Positions 33,024-41,889 of a stretch of DNA of 64,000 nt are shown in pieces. The stretch comes from Sulfurifustis variabilis (GTDB lineage Bacteria > Pseudomonadota > Gammaproteobacteria > Acidiferrobacterales > Sulfurifustaceae). The notes below the pieces were generated by a model. That model did not search any database. It was given only the letters and a program-made list of their open reading frames with translations, and was not told the origin of the DNA. The stretch covers positions 2,232,001-2,296,000 of the forward strand of contig NZ_AP014936.1 in NCBI RefSeq assembly GCF_002355415.1, read 5' to 3'. The first letter of the stretch is position 1, and the number at the start of each line of letters is the position of its first letter. A program made the translations under genes and the position numbers.

Positions 33024-33389
33024 ATGCGCGCGACGCGTTGGCAGGACTGGCTCATGCTCGCCCTCGGGGTGTGGCTGTTCGTCTCCCCGCTCTTCCTCGG
33101 CTACACCGACATCCCGCAGGCGGCGTGGACCGCTTACGTGGTCGGTCTCGGGCTGATCGCCTTCTCGATCGTGGCGATCGTCAAGCCCGCGCTGTGGGGC
33201 GAGTGGATCAACCTCGTGCTCGGCGTGTGGCTCATCATCGCGCCGTTCATCATGCCTCATGAAAGCGCGGCGGCGCACTGGAACCACCTGATCGTCGGCA
33301 TCCTGGTGGTCGCGGACGCCCTGCTCGCGGTGTGGATGCAGCCGGCCCAGCAGCCGCGCCATTGGTTCCTCTCGGGGCGGGGACGCTGA
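33024..33389 (+). CDS. SPW repeat membrane protein 2
   Basis: The 121-residue tandem paralogue of the preceding gene has QDWLMLALGVWLFVSPLFLG and GEWINLVLGVWLIIAPFIM as its two SPW-type units (the second reads IAP). Four membrane helices are predicted, with a short Arg-rich tail. The ribosome site GGAGGTGGATC differs by one base from that of copy 1, showing that the duplication included the leader. Confidence 0.88.
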   Translation: MRATRWQDWLMLALGVWLFVSPLFLGYTDIPQAAWTAYVVGLGLIAFSIVAIVKPALWGEWINLVLGVWLIIAPFIMPHESAAAHWNHLIVGILVVADALLAVWMQPAQQPRHWFLSGRGR

Positions 33390-33424
33390 GGTCCTCCGGA
33401 TCGCGGACGCGCGGGCGCGCGCCG

Positions 33425-35401
33425 CTACCTGGCGCCGGCGTGCGCGATTGTGTGCTTCGGCTCCGGGGCGAAGTACTCGCCCCTCCGGTACAGTTCGTAG
33501 CCGAGCTGGAAAACGCTCGCCGCATCGCGGATGCGCTCCTCGTCGGGAGCCGCGGCGGTCTGCGCGTGCGTACGGGGGTCGTAATGCGCGGTCGCGGTCG
33601 CTTTCTGGATGCCTAGCACGACGAGCTCGTCGGGACGGTAGAGCGCGACGTCGCGGTTGTGCGACAACAGGACGAAGCGGTCGTCGACCGCGGCGAAGAC
33701 GTCCCGCCCGAAGAACACGCTGTCGTACGAGAAGCCCAGCAGCCCGAGGACGGTCGGCGCGATGTCCGTCTGGCTCATGAGCACGTCGACCTTCCGTGCG
33801 GGGACATGCCGGGGTGCGTACACCAGCAGGGGCAGCTCGTAGCTCGGCACCGGGATGTCCTCGCGGCCGTAGACGCGCGCGCCGTGGTCCCCGACTATCA
33901 CGAACAGCGTTTCGTCGAAGTACGGGCGTTCGCGGATCGCTTCGAAGAGTTTGCCGATGGCGTGGTCGGCGTAGCGGACGCCCGCCTTGCGCCCGCCTCC
34001 GGTCGCCGGAACGCCCGGCACCCCGTCCGGGAACGTGAAAGGCTTGTGGTTCGACGTCGTGAGCACGACGGCGAAGAAAGGCTCGCCGCGCGCGTGCTTC
34101 CCGTCGAACATCCGGATGGCATAGCGGAACAAATCCTCGTCGCTCACGCCCCAGATGTTCGCGAAGGCCGGCTCCGGCATGTCCGTGCGGTCGTGGACCT
34201 CGTAGCCGTTGCGGCCGTAGAACGCATTCATTCCGTCGAAGCTGCCGTACCCGCCATACACGAACAAAGGCGTGTAGCCGTGACGGCGCATCACCTCGCC
34301 CCAGGTGTACACCGGGTGCTCGCCGCGCCGCTTGATGATCGACTCTCCCGGGATCGGAGGGAACGACGCGGTGATGGCTTCGAGCCCGCGCACGGTGCGC
34401 GTGCCGGTGGCGTAGACGCGCGTGAACGTGAGACTGTCCCTGGCCAGCCTGTCGAGGTTCGGCGTCAGGCCGCGGCCGTCGCCGTAGGCGCCGAGAAACT
34501 CCGCGCCGAGCGACTCTTCCACGACGACGACGACGTTGAGCCGCTTCTCGGGGCCCCGGTTGTGCACTCGCCGCGCGAGCGGGTTGGCGGCGTCGCGGAT
34601 GAACCGACTGTTCGGCTGGGCCACGAGGCGACGTGCCCGGGCGACGGCCTCGTCGTCGCGCACCGTGACGTAGTACTGGTTGTAGTCGAGATCGTTGTGC
34701 AGCAGCGCATGGAAGAACGCGTACACGCCGTTCTGCGACAGCTCGTTGGCGATCCGGTCGGTCGAGTGCCGGCCGGTATTGACGTCGACGAGGCCGTAGC
34801 CCGCCGTGCCCACGGCCGCCATCAGCCCGAAGGCCGCCGCCCTTTCGCGCCACCGGGTCGGGCGGTCGAAGGAGCGCCACAACGGCCGGCCTGCCGCCGC
34901 GAGCAGCGCCAGCGTCGCCAGCGCGACGACGGCGAGCACGCGGCCCACCGGGTACGACTCCCAGATGTTCACGAACACCTCGTGGGGGTACAGCAGGTAG
35001 CTTACCGCGACGAAGTTGAAGCGCGCGTTGAATTCGTCGAAGAAGAAGAACTCGACCGGGCCGAGGTACAGCAGGCCGAAGACGGCGAGCGCGGTGGCGA
35101 TCGACAGCATCACGCGATGGGGCTGCGAGCGGTGGAGGCGCTCCGGCAGCAGGAACAGGTACAGCGCGTAGGGCGCGAACAGGTAGAGCCCGGCGACCAC
35201 GTCGTACAGCGCGCCGAACCCGAGGACGGCGGGCAGCTCGCGCGCCGGGCGCGCGAGCTCGCCGGCGTGCACCGCATAGAGCACCAGGCGCGTGAACGCG
35301 GAAACGGCGAGAAACAGCGCGGCCAGCACGGCCAGGGGGAAGTAGCGAGCACGGAAGGCGCGCCGTACCGAGGCGCCGAAACCTGCGATCGTCAGCGCCA
35401 C
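33425..35401 (-). CDS. LTA synthase/OpgB-like sulfatase-fold phosphoglycerol transferase
   Basis: The 658-residue protein has about five N-terminal membrane helices (to about residue 195) and a periplasmic alkaline-phosphatase-fold domain. Visible catalytic parts are VVVEESLGAEFLGAYG (metal-binding Glu), the nucleophile region TGTRTVRGLEA, and VIVGDHGAR (Asp-His metal ligands). In this family phosphoglycerol is taken from phosphatidylglycerol, leaving diacylglycerol. The adjoining dgkA would recycle that product, which supports the assignment over a plain sulfatase. GTG at 35401 overlaps dgkA by 10 bases; the upstream frame is antisense to nothing useful and overlaps dgkA. Confidence 0.82.
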   Translation of the reverse strand: MALTIAGFGASVRRAFRARYFPLAVLAALFLAVSAFTRLVLYAVHAGELARPARELPAVLGFGALYDVVAGLYLFAPYALYLFLLPERLHRSQPHRVMLSIATALAVFGLLYLGPVEFFFFDEFNARFNFVAVSYLLYPHEVFVNIWESYPVGRVLAVVALATLALLAAAGRPLWRSFDRPTRWRERAAAFGLMAAVGTAGYGLVDVNTGRHSTDRIANELSQNGVYAFFHALLHNDLDYNQYYVTVRDDEAVARARRLVAQPNSRFIRDAANPLARRVHNRGPEKRLNVVVVVEESLGAEFLGAYGDGRGLTPNLDRLARDSLTFTRVYATGTRTVRGLEAITASFPPIPGESIIKRRGEHPVYTWGEVMRRHGYTPLFVYGGYGSFDGMNAFYGRNGYEVHDRTDMPEPAFANIWGVSDEDLFRYAIRMFDGKHARGEPFFAVVLTTSNHKPFTFPDGVPGVPATGGGRKAGVRYADHAIGKLFEAIRERPYFDETLFVIVGDHGARVYGREDIPVPSYELPLLVYAPRHVPARKVDVLMSQTDIAPTVLGLLGFSYDSVFFGRDVFAAVDDRFVLLSHNRDVALYRPDELVVLGIQKATATAHYDPRTHAQTAAAPDEERIRDAASVFQLGYELYRRGEYFAPEPKHTIAHAGAR

Positions 35402-35760
35402 AGCACGAGCACCCAGACGATGACTGCGTTGACGATCGACAGGAACACCGCGGCGCTTCCGATGTCCTTCGCGCGGCGGGCGAGGTCGTGGCGCTCCATC
35501 GAGATGCGGTCGACCGCGGCCTCGAGGGCGGAGTTGAGCAGCTCCACCACCAGCACGAGGAGCACGGCGCCGATGAGGAGCGCGCGCTCGATCCGGTCGG
35601 GCGAAGCGAAAAACGCGGCCGGCACGAGCACCGCGGCGAGCGCGAGCTCCTGGCGGAATGCCGCCTCGTGCGAGACCGCGGCGCGCAGGCCCGCGAGCGA
35701 ATACCCGATGGCTCGCCACACGCGCACCGCTCCGTGCGATTCCTTGATCGGCATCATCAC
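35392..35760 (-). CDS. dgkA: Diacylglycerol kinase, membrane
   Basis: The 122-residue, three-helix enzyme has ELLNSALEAAVDRISMERHDLARRAKDIGSAAV-type conservation: the catalytic Glu lies in ELLNSALEA and the metal/ATP residues in RRAKDIGSAAV. It phosphorylates diacylglycerol to phosphatidic acid. It is first in a two-gene operon with the phosphoglycerol transferase. Its promoter (35825-35857) carries a PmrA/QseB-type box. In Escherichia coli dgkA is also reported in the PmrA (BasR) regulon, which fits. Confidence 0.93.
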   Translation of the reverse strand: MMMPIKESHGAVRVWRAIGYSLAGLRAAVSHEAAFRQELALAAVLVPAAFFASPDRIERALLIGAVLLVLVVELLNSALEAAVDRISMERHDLARRAKDIGSAAVFLSIVNAVIVWVLVLWR

Positions 35761-35824
35761 TCTTCCGTCGTTGAAAGGGTCCGGGCGACCGGGCGCCTCG
35801 GCGCGTCGGCGGCTGCCGACATTA

Positions 35825-35857
35825 ACTATAGGAGAACGGGCTTAAGGGCGACTTAAG
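35825..35857 (-). promoter_or_regulatory. dgkA promoter with PmrA/QseB-type CTTAA direct repeat
   Basis: Read on the minus strand, CTTAAG (35857-35852), five bases, CTTAAG (35846-35841), ten bases, then a -10 hexamer TATAGT (35830-35825). This is the direct-repeat box of PmrA-like OmpR-family regulators, placed over the -35 region. The transcript would start near 35818, 58 bases before dgkA. The box overlaps the last codons and stop of the PAP2 gene. The same arrangement occurs at 44801-44833. Confidence 0.7.
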
Positions 35858-36539
35858 AGGAGCCACTGTTGTCGTACAGCATGAGCCGCCAGAGGATGAG
35901 GGCGACGAACCAGCAGACGAGCGCGGCCCAGAGATTGTGCGACAGGAAATGCGCGCCCTGCATCACCCGGCCGAACCCGATCGTGAAGCCGTAGGCGAAA
36001 CCGCCGACCAGGGCGGTCGCCGCCCAAGACGCGCGGCGCCGCCGCCACACGAAATAGAACGCCATCAGGGCAAAGCCGCCGGAGGCGTGCCCGCCGGGGA
36101 AGCAGCGCCCCGGCCGCTCTCCGGGCGGCGCGGCATCGAGCAGGCGCGTGTACTCGGCGAACCCGCCGTACACCGCGAGATCGTACGGGCAGTGCTTGTT
36201 CGTCACCGTCTTGAGCCCCGCCACGAGCCCCGGCCCGAGCGCGAGACAGAGCACGACATAGAGCGCGGGGCGCCGCAGCGGGCGGGCGCCGGCACGAACG
36301 CAGGACAGGACGACGACCGCGAGCGCCGCGAGGGCGACCGCCACGACGAGGTACTTGCCGCCGCGATGGACGATCCGCTCGAGAAACCAGTCGCGCCGCA
36401 GCGGGAACGCCCCCGCTACCGGGTCGTAGAACACGTCGCTGACGATCCGGTCGAGCGCCGTCGTCTCGAACACGAGCAGGAGCAGCAGCCCGAGCAGGAG
36501 CGGAAACCCGGCGTGCCATCCGTAGAACCGCAGCATCCC
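35853..36539 (-). CDS. PAP2-family membrane phosphatase
   Basis: The 228-residue integral membrane protein has the three PAP2 motifs in altered form: LKTVTNKHCPYDL, FPGGHASGGF (the His is the usual acid/base) and GRVMQGAHFLSHNLW (nucleophile His). About six helices are predicted. Substrates in the family include lipid A, undecaprenyl and phosphatidate phosphates. The start is uncertain: ATG at 36539 places the first helix at the N-terminus, while an ATG at 36629 adds 30 residues of poorer codon use. It is upstream of dgkA and on the same strand. Confidence 0.78.
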   Translation of the reverse strand, partial: GMLRFYGWHAGFPLLLGLLLLLVFETTALDRIVSDVFYDPVAGAFPLRRDWFLERIVHRGGKYLVVAVALAALAVVVLSCVRAGARPLRRPALYVVLCLALGPGLVAGLKTVTNKHCPYDLAVYGGFAEYTRLLDAAPPGERPGRCFPGGHASGGFALMAFYFVWRRRRASWAATALVGGFAYGFTIGFGRVMQGAHFLSHNLWAALVCWFVALILWRLMLYDNSGSS

Positions 36540-36664
36540 GGCAGGAGCGGAGGAAGCAGGGATGGCGCGCGGGGCATTCAAGGTGGCGCGGCATTCTAGC
36601 GGCTTCGCGGACCGGTGCAACCGCGGCATTTGACGATCGCCGGCACGGCGGCAAAGATGGGCCG

Positions 36665-38953
36665 ATGAGAGAGCCTCCGCCTTCACTCCCGACGCCGGGC
36701 GTCACCGAGACGCGGCGCTGGCTGGTCGCCGGGCGCGTGCAGGGCGTCGGCTTCCGGCCCTTCGTCCACCGGCTCGCCCGCGCGCACGAGTTGACGGGCT
36801 GGGTGCAGAACCGCATGGGTCAGGTGGAGATCGTGGGACAGGGAACGGGGCCGCGCCTCGACGCCTTCGCGCGCGCCCTCCTCGCCGAAGCGCCGCCGCT
36901 CGCCCGGCCGCGCGTCGTCCGGATGGAGCCGATCGACGCCGGCGCGCTCGTGGACTTCGAGATCCGCGCCAGCGAGGCGCGCGGCGCGGCCGCCGTCCAC
37001 GTTCCGCCCGACTATTACGCGTGCCCCGACTGCGTGCGCGAGATGCGCGACCCGAACGACCGGCGCTACCGCTACCCCTTCATCAACTGCACGCAATGCG
37101 GTCCGCGCTACACGCTGATCGCACGGCTTCCTTACGACCGGCCGAACACGAGCATGGCCGGCTTCGCCCTCTGCCCGGAATGCCGGCGCGAGTACGAGGA
37201 CCCGTTGGATCGGCGCTTCCACGCGGAACCGGTGGCCTGCCCGACGTGCGGACCGCGGCTCCGGTTTCGTGAAAGCGGAGCGGATTCCTCGATCGACGAG
37301 CCGGGCGCCGCGTTCGACGCGGCGCTCCGCGCCCTGCAGGACGGACGGATCCTGGCGGTGAAGGGTGTCGGCGGATACCACCTGATGTGCGACGCGCGCA
37401 GCGAGCAGGCCGTGGCGCGCCTGCGGCGCCGGAAGCCGCGCCCCCACAAGCCGCTCGCCGTGATGTTCCCGCCCGCCGGCGCAGACGGCCTCGACGCCCT
37501 GCGCCGCTGCACGCGGCCCGAGCCCGCGGAGCTCGCCCTTCTCGGCGCGCCCATGCGGCCGATCGTGCTCGTGCGGAAGCGGCCGGACCTCGGGCTCGCC
37601 GACGCCATCGCGCCGGGTCTCGCGGAGATCGGCGCGTTTCTGCCCTACAGCCCGCTGCATCACCTGCTGCTTCAGGATTTCGGCGAACCGCTCGTCGCCA
37701 CGTCGGCCAACGTGAGCGGCGAGCCGGTGCTCACCGATTCGCGCGACGTGGAGTCGCGCCTGGCGCACGTCGCCGACGGATTCCTGCATCACGATCGCGA
37801 CATCGTCCGCCCCGCCGACGATCCGGTGTATCGCGTCATCGCCGGCGAGCCGCGTCCGCTCCGGCTCGGGCGCGGCATCGCGCCGCTCGAGCTCGATCTG
37901 CCGTTCCGACTCGCGCGACCGGTACTCGCGACGGGCGGTCACATGAAGAACGCCGTCGCGCTCGCCTGGGACGAGCGCGTCGTCGTTTCTCCGCACATCG
38001 GGGACCTCGGCACGCCGCGCAGCCTCGCCGTGTTCGAGCAGGTCCTCGCCGACCTGCAGGCGCTGTACGGCGTGCGGGCGGAACGCGTCGTCCACGACGC
38101 GCATCCTTATTATGCGAGCACGCGCTGGGCCAGGCGATCGGGACTGCCGGCCGTCGCCGTGTTCCATCACCGCGCCCACGCCGCTGCGCTCGCCGCGGAG
38201 CACCCCCGCGTCGCCCGCTGGCTCGTCTTCACCTGGGACGGGGTCGGCTACGGTGAAGACGGGACGCTGTGGGGCGGCGAGGCCCTGCTCGGCGCTCCGG
38301 GACGATGGCGACGAGTGGCGAGCTTTCGCCCGTTTCGCCTGCCGGGCGGCGAGAAGGCCGGACGGGAACCGTGGCGCTCTGCCGCGGCGCTCTCCTGGGA
38401 AACCGGGGCGGAGTGGCCGGCGCTGCCGGAAGACGCGGGGCTGCTGCACGCCGCCTGGTGCAAGGGACTGAACACGCCGTCCACGAGCGCCGTCGGACGG
38501 CTGTTCGACGCCGCGGCCGCGTTCACCGGGCTCAATCTGCGATCGAGCTTCGAGGGCCAGGGACCGATGATGCTCGAGGCGGCCGCGACCGACGCGGACG
38601 CGCTGCCCCTGCCGCTGATCCGCGACGCGGACGGACTGCCGCGCACCGACTGGGCCGCCCTGGTCCCGATGCTGCTCGACGCGACCCGTCCGGTCGCGGA
38701 GCGTGCCGGCCGGTTTCACGCCAGCCTGGCACGGGCGCTCGTCGATCAGGCGCTGCGCGTGCGCGAGGAGCACGGAAATTTCGCGGTCGGCCTGACCGGG
38801 GGCGTGTTCCAGAACCGCCGCCTCGCCGAGCTCGCGGCCCGGGCACTGGAGGCGCATGGCTTCGACGCGCACCTGCCCGAGCGCACGCCGTGCAACGACG
38901 GAGGCCTGTGTTACGGGCAGGTGATCGAGGCCGCTGACCAGCGGTTCAGTTGA
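36665..38953 (+). CDS. hypF: HypF, carbamoyltransferase for cyanide-ligand synthesis
   Basis: The 762-residue protein has an N-terminal acylphosphatase domain (VAGRVQGVGFRPFVHRLA), two zinc-finger pairs (CPDCVREM, CTQCGPRY, CPECRREY, CPTCGPRL), a YrdC-like domain and a C-terminal Kae1-like domain with VFHHRAHAAALAAEH and VGLTGGVFQNRRLAEL. It makes the carbamoyl adduct passed to HypE. It is alone on its strand, its end overlaps the histidine-kinase gene end by 8 bases, and it is separated from hypCABD by the lipid genes. Confidence 0.95.
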   Translation: MREPPPSLPTPGVTETRRWLVAGRVQGVGFRPFVHRLARAHELTGWVQNRMGQVEIVGQGTGPRLDAFARALLAEAPPLARPRVVRMEPIDAGALVDFEIRASEARGAAAVHVPPDYYACPDCVREMRDPNDRRYRYPFINCTQCGPRYTLIARLPYDRPNTSMAGFALCPECRREYEDPLDRRFHAEPVACPTCGPRLRFRESGADSSIDEPGAAFDAALRALQDGRILAVKGVGGYHLMCDARSEQAVARLRRRKPRPHKPLAVMFPPAGADGLDALRRCTRPEPAELALLGAPMRPIVLVRKRPDLGLADAIAPGLAEIGAFLPYSPLHHLLLQDFGEPLVATSANVSGEPVLTDSRDVESRLAHVADGFLHHDRDIVRPADDPVYRVIAGEPRPLRLGRGIAPLELDLPFRLARPVLATGGHMKNAVALAWDERVVVSPHIGDLGTPRSLAVFEQVLADLQALYGVRAERVVHDAHPYYASTRWARRSGLPAVAVFHHRAHAAALAAEHPRVARWLVFTWDGVGYGEDGTLWGGEALLGAPGRWRRVASFRPFRLPGGEKAGREPWRSAAALSWETGAEWPALPEDAGLLHAAWCKGLNTPSTSAVGRLFDAAAAFTGLNLRSSFEGQGPMMLEAAATDADALPLPLIRDADGLPRTDWAALVPMLLDATRPVAERAGRFHASLARALVDQALRVREEHGNFAVGLTGGVFQNRRLAELAARALEAHGFDAHLPERTPCNDGGLCYGQVIEAADQRFS

Positions 38954-40328
38954 ACGACTGCGCCGTTCTGCCGCCGCTTCCGGGGAAACGGACCTCGACG
39001 CGCAACCCGCCCGCCGCCGATGTCTCGCCGAGCTCGACCTGCGCGCCGTGCAGCAGGGCGATGCGCCGCACGATCGACAGCCCCAGGCCGCAACCCGCCG
39101 CGTCCGTGCCCCCCACCCGGTAGAACCGGTCGAACACGCGCGCCCGCTCGGCCGCGGGGATGCCCGGCCCCGTGTCCGCGACCCAGAGCACGACCTCGTG
39201 CCCGCGCCCGTGCGCCCCCACCTCGACGTGCCCGGGCCCCGGCGTGTACCGGATCGCATTGTCGATCAGGTTGCGAAGCATGATCTCGAGCGCCGCGCGG
39301 TCGGCGAGGACCGTGCCCTCCGCGCCTTCCGCCAGTCCGAGCTCGATGCCCTTGTCGAGCGCGGTTGCCCCGTACTCGGCGAGGACCTCGCCCAGCAGCG
39401 GCGCCAGCTTCACGAGCTCGTACCGCGTGGCCGCCTCGCCGGGATCGAGGCGCGCGAGCGTCAGCATCTGCTCGACGAGACGGGTCGCGCGGTCGACACC
39501 GCGCACGAGCTGCGCGAGCGCCTGCGTCCGCTCGGCGTCGCTCGCCGTGCGCGCGGCGACCTGCGCCTGCGCCTTCAGTCCGGCGAGCGGCGTGCGCAGC
39601 TCGTGCGAGGCGTTCGCGGTGAAGCGGCGCTCGCTCTCGAGCGCGTCGTCCAGCCGGGCGAGCAGCTTGTTCAGCGAATCGACGACCGGGCGAAGCTCGG
39701 TCGGGGCGCCTCCGAGCGGAAGCGGATCGAGCTGATGCGGCGAGCGCCGGCCGATCTCCGTCGCGGTGCGCTTGAGCGGCGCAAGGCCCCGTCCCACTCC
39801 GGTCCAGATCAGCAGGGCGAGGACCGGCAGCGTCAGCAGGAACGGCCACAGCAGATCGCGCACGATGTCGCGCACGAGCTCGTTGCGAACGTCCTCGCGC
39901 TCGCCGACTTCGACGCGGACCTCCTCGCGATCGCCGTGCAGGGCGAACACGCGCCACGGATTGCCGCCGATCGTACGGTCGCCGAAGCCTGGAGCCTGCG
40001 CGAGCGGCGTCTCCGGGGCGCTCGGCGACCGCAGCAGCAGGCGGTCCCCGAGCCAGACCTGAAAGGCGATCTTCTTCTCGTACCGGTGGCCGACGACGCC
40101 GTCCGCCGGAATCGCGCCGAGCTCGGCTCCGACGTCCATCTCTCCCGGTTCGTCGAGCTCGTGCTGAGTGAGCGCGAGCAGCACCCGCGCCGACTGCGCC
40201 AGCTCCGCGTCGAACAGTTCCTCGATCTCGTGGCGCGCGTTGCGATACGAGAAGGCGGCGAGCACGACCCAGGCGGTCGCGAAGAGCGCGAGCAGGATGA
40301 CGAGCAGGCGCCGCCGCAGCGAGATCAC
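38946..40328 (-). CDS. Sensor histidine kinase of the QseC/PmrB type
   Basis: The 460-residue protein has helices near 8-27 and 160-177 enclosing a periplasmic sensor of about 130 residues. A HAMP-like linker follows, then the phosphoacceptor His242 in SHELRTPLAGL and ATPase boxes NLIDNAIRYTPG, VADTGPGIPA and GCGLGLSIV. It should phosphorylate the response regulator encoded just upstream, with which it overlaps by 4 bases. The periplasmic part is fairly acidic, as expected for a cation or lipid-A-stress sensor, but the ligand is unknown. Confidence 0.9.
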   Translation of the reverse strand: MISLRRRLLVILLALFATAWVVLAAFSYRNARHEIEELFDAELAQSARVLLALTQHELDEPGEMDVGAELGAIPADGVVGHRYEKKIAFQVWLGDRLLLRSPSAPETPLAQAPGFGDRTIGGNPWRVFALHGDREEVRVEVGEREDVRNELVRDIVRDLLWPFLLTLPVLALLIWTGVGRGLAPLKRTATEIGRRSPHQLDPLPLGGAPTELRPVVDSLNKLLARLDDALESERRFTANASHELRTPLAGLKAQAQVAARTASDAERTQALAQLVRGVDRATRLVEQMLTLARLDPGEAATRYELVKLAPLLGEVLAEYGATALDKGIELGLAEGAEGTVLADRAALEIMLRNLIDNAIRYTPGPGHVEVGAHGRGHEVVLWVADTGPGIPAAERARVFDRFYRVGGTDAAGCGLGLSIVRRIALLHGAQVELGETSAAGGLRVEVRFPGSGGRTAQSFN

Positions 40329-40990
40329 GCCCCGGCCTTCTTCACGAGGTAGCCCACGCCGCGGACCGTGTGAATGAGATCGGCGCCGAGCTTGCGCCGC
40401 AGGTGATGCACGTGCACCTCGACGGCGTTGCTGCCGACGTCCGCCTCGCCGCCGTAGAGCGCCTCTTCCAGACGGCCGCGCGACAGCACCCGGCCGGCGT
40501 TCTCGAGCAGCAGCCTGAGCAGCGCGAACTCGCGCGGCGAAAGCTCGACCGGCTCGCCGCGCTGCGCGACGGTGTGCGCCTCCGGGTCGAGACGGATGTC
40601 TCCGTGCTCCAGCGCGGCGCTCGCGCGGCCGCTTCCCCGGCGCATCAGCGCGCGTACCCGGGCGTGCAACTCGTCCAGGTCGAACGGCTTCACGAGGTAG
40701 TCGTCGGCGCCGGCGTCGAGGCCGATGACGCGGTCGCGCACGGTGTCGCGGGCGGTGAGGATGAGGACCGGCACCGCGTTGCCGGCGGCGCGCAGGGACT
40801 TCAGGATATCGAGACCCGCGCGGCCGGGAATCTGCAGGTCGAGCAGCACGAGATCGAACGCATCCCCGCGCAGCGCCCGCTCGGCGGCGAGCCCGTCACG
40901 CGCCCATTCCACGACGTAGTGATCGTGCGCAAGGGCGACGCGGATCGCGTCGCCGAGCAGTTCATCGTCTTCGACCAGCAGGAGGCGCAT
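40325..40990 (-). CDS. OmpR-family response regulator of the QseB/PmrA type
   Basis: The 221-residue regulator has a receiver domain with phospho-acceptor Asp51 (LVLLDLQIPG), acidic Asp8/Asp9 and conserved Lys of LVKPFDLDEL. A winged helix with SPREFALLRLLLENAGRVLSR and VEVHVHHLRRKLG follows. Members of this class bind CTTAA-type direct repeats. Two such repeats occur within 5 kb, in the promoters of dgkA and the hemolysin-family operon, so those are candidate targets. No such box was seen in front of this gene. Confidence 0.92.
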   Translation of the reverse strand: MRLLLVEDDELLGDAIRVALAHDHYVVEWARDGLAAERALRGDAFDLVLLDLQIPGRAGLDILKSLRAAGNAVPVLILTARDTVRDRVIGLDAGADDYLVKPFDLDELHARVRALMRRGSGRASAALEHGDIRLDPEAHTVAQRGEPVELSPREFALLRLLLENAGRVLSRGRLEEALYGGEADVGSNAVEVHVHHLRRKLGADLIHTVRGVGYLVKKAGA

Positions 40991-41088
40991 CTTCGGACCG
41001 CCGGAGGGAGGAGCAGGCGGCGCAGATTAGTCCCGGCGGCCGGCGTTGGCAACCGCGGGTCCCCGCCTGGCCTGGCCCCGGAACCGGT

Positions 41089-41889
41089 TCAGCCCTGGGT
41101 CGCGTAACTGCGCATCTCGCGATGCTGACGGCGCAGCGCGCCGTCGACGAGCCGCGGGAGCAGTCCATTCAGCCGCACGAACAGCGACTCCGGCCAGCCG
41201 AGGTAGACCTCGTCGCGATCGCGCCGGACGGCGTCCACGACCGCCGCGGCGACGCGCTCGGGAGGGTCCATCGCCACCTTGAGCGCCTCGTTCATGCGGT
41301 TGAGCGCGCTGCGGTTGAGGGGCGTGCGCGTCGCGCGCGGGGCGATGTACGTGACCCCGACGCCGCTGCCCGCGAGCTCGCGCCGCAGCGCCTCGGAGAA
41401 GCCGCGCAGGGCGAACTTGCTCGCCGAGTAGGACGCGAAGTAAGGAAACCCGATCGAGCCGAAAATCGAGCCGATGTTCACGACGCGACCGCGACCCTGC
41501 CGCTGCATGAGCGGGAGCACCGCGCGCGCGAGCAGGATCGGCGCCACCACGTTCACGTTGAGCAGCCGCTCGATCGCCTGCGGCTCCTCCTCCTCGAACG
41601 GATTGAAATGCAGCAGCCCGGCGTTGTTGATGAGCAGATCGATCCCCCCGAGCACGCGGCCGGCGTGCTCGATCACGGCCTGCCGATCGGCGCCGCGCGT
41701 CAGATCGGCCGGGTACGCGTGCGCCTGCGCGCCTTCGGCGCGCAGGCGGTTGGCGAGCTGCTGGAGCCCCTCGGCCTGGCGGTCGACGAGCAGGAGCTGC
41801 GCCTCGGACTGCGCGAGGGCGAGCGCCGTGGCGCTGCCGATTCCCCCGGAGGCGCCGGTGAGGATCACGCGGGCGGACTTGAGGTTCAT
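41089..41889 (-). CDS. Short-chain dehydrogenase/reductase
   Basis: The 266-residue classical SDR has the Rossmann turn LTGASGGIGSATALAL, NNAG, the catalytic Ser in VNIGSIFGSIG and YSASKFALRG (Tyr-x3-Lys). A C-terminal extension of about 40 residues is Arg/Leu rich and may bind membranes. Its start overlaps the diiron-protein gene by 4 bases. It is the last of four overlapping genes, so it probably reduces or oxidises a product of the acyl ligase and oxygenase-like protein. Confidence 0.85.
   Translation of the reverse strand: MNLKSARVILTGASGGIGSATALALAQSEAQLLLVDRQAEGLQQLANRLRAEGAQAHAYPADLTRGADRQAVIEHAGRVLGGIDLLINNAGLLHFNPFEEEEPQAIERLLNVNVVAPILLARAVLPLMQRQGRGRVVNIGSIFGSIGFPYFASYSASKFALRGFSEALRRELAGSGVGVTYIAPRATRTPLNRSALNRMNEALKVAMDPPERVAAAVVDAVRRDRDEVYLGWPESLFVRLNGLLPRLVDGALRRQHREMRSYATQG

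Noticed and set aside
36683..39259. 858-codon minus-strand frame opposite hypF
   Set aside because: hypF on the other strand has all its domains and motifs; this frame has none.
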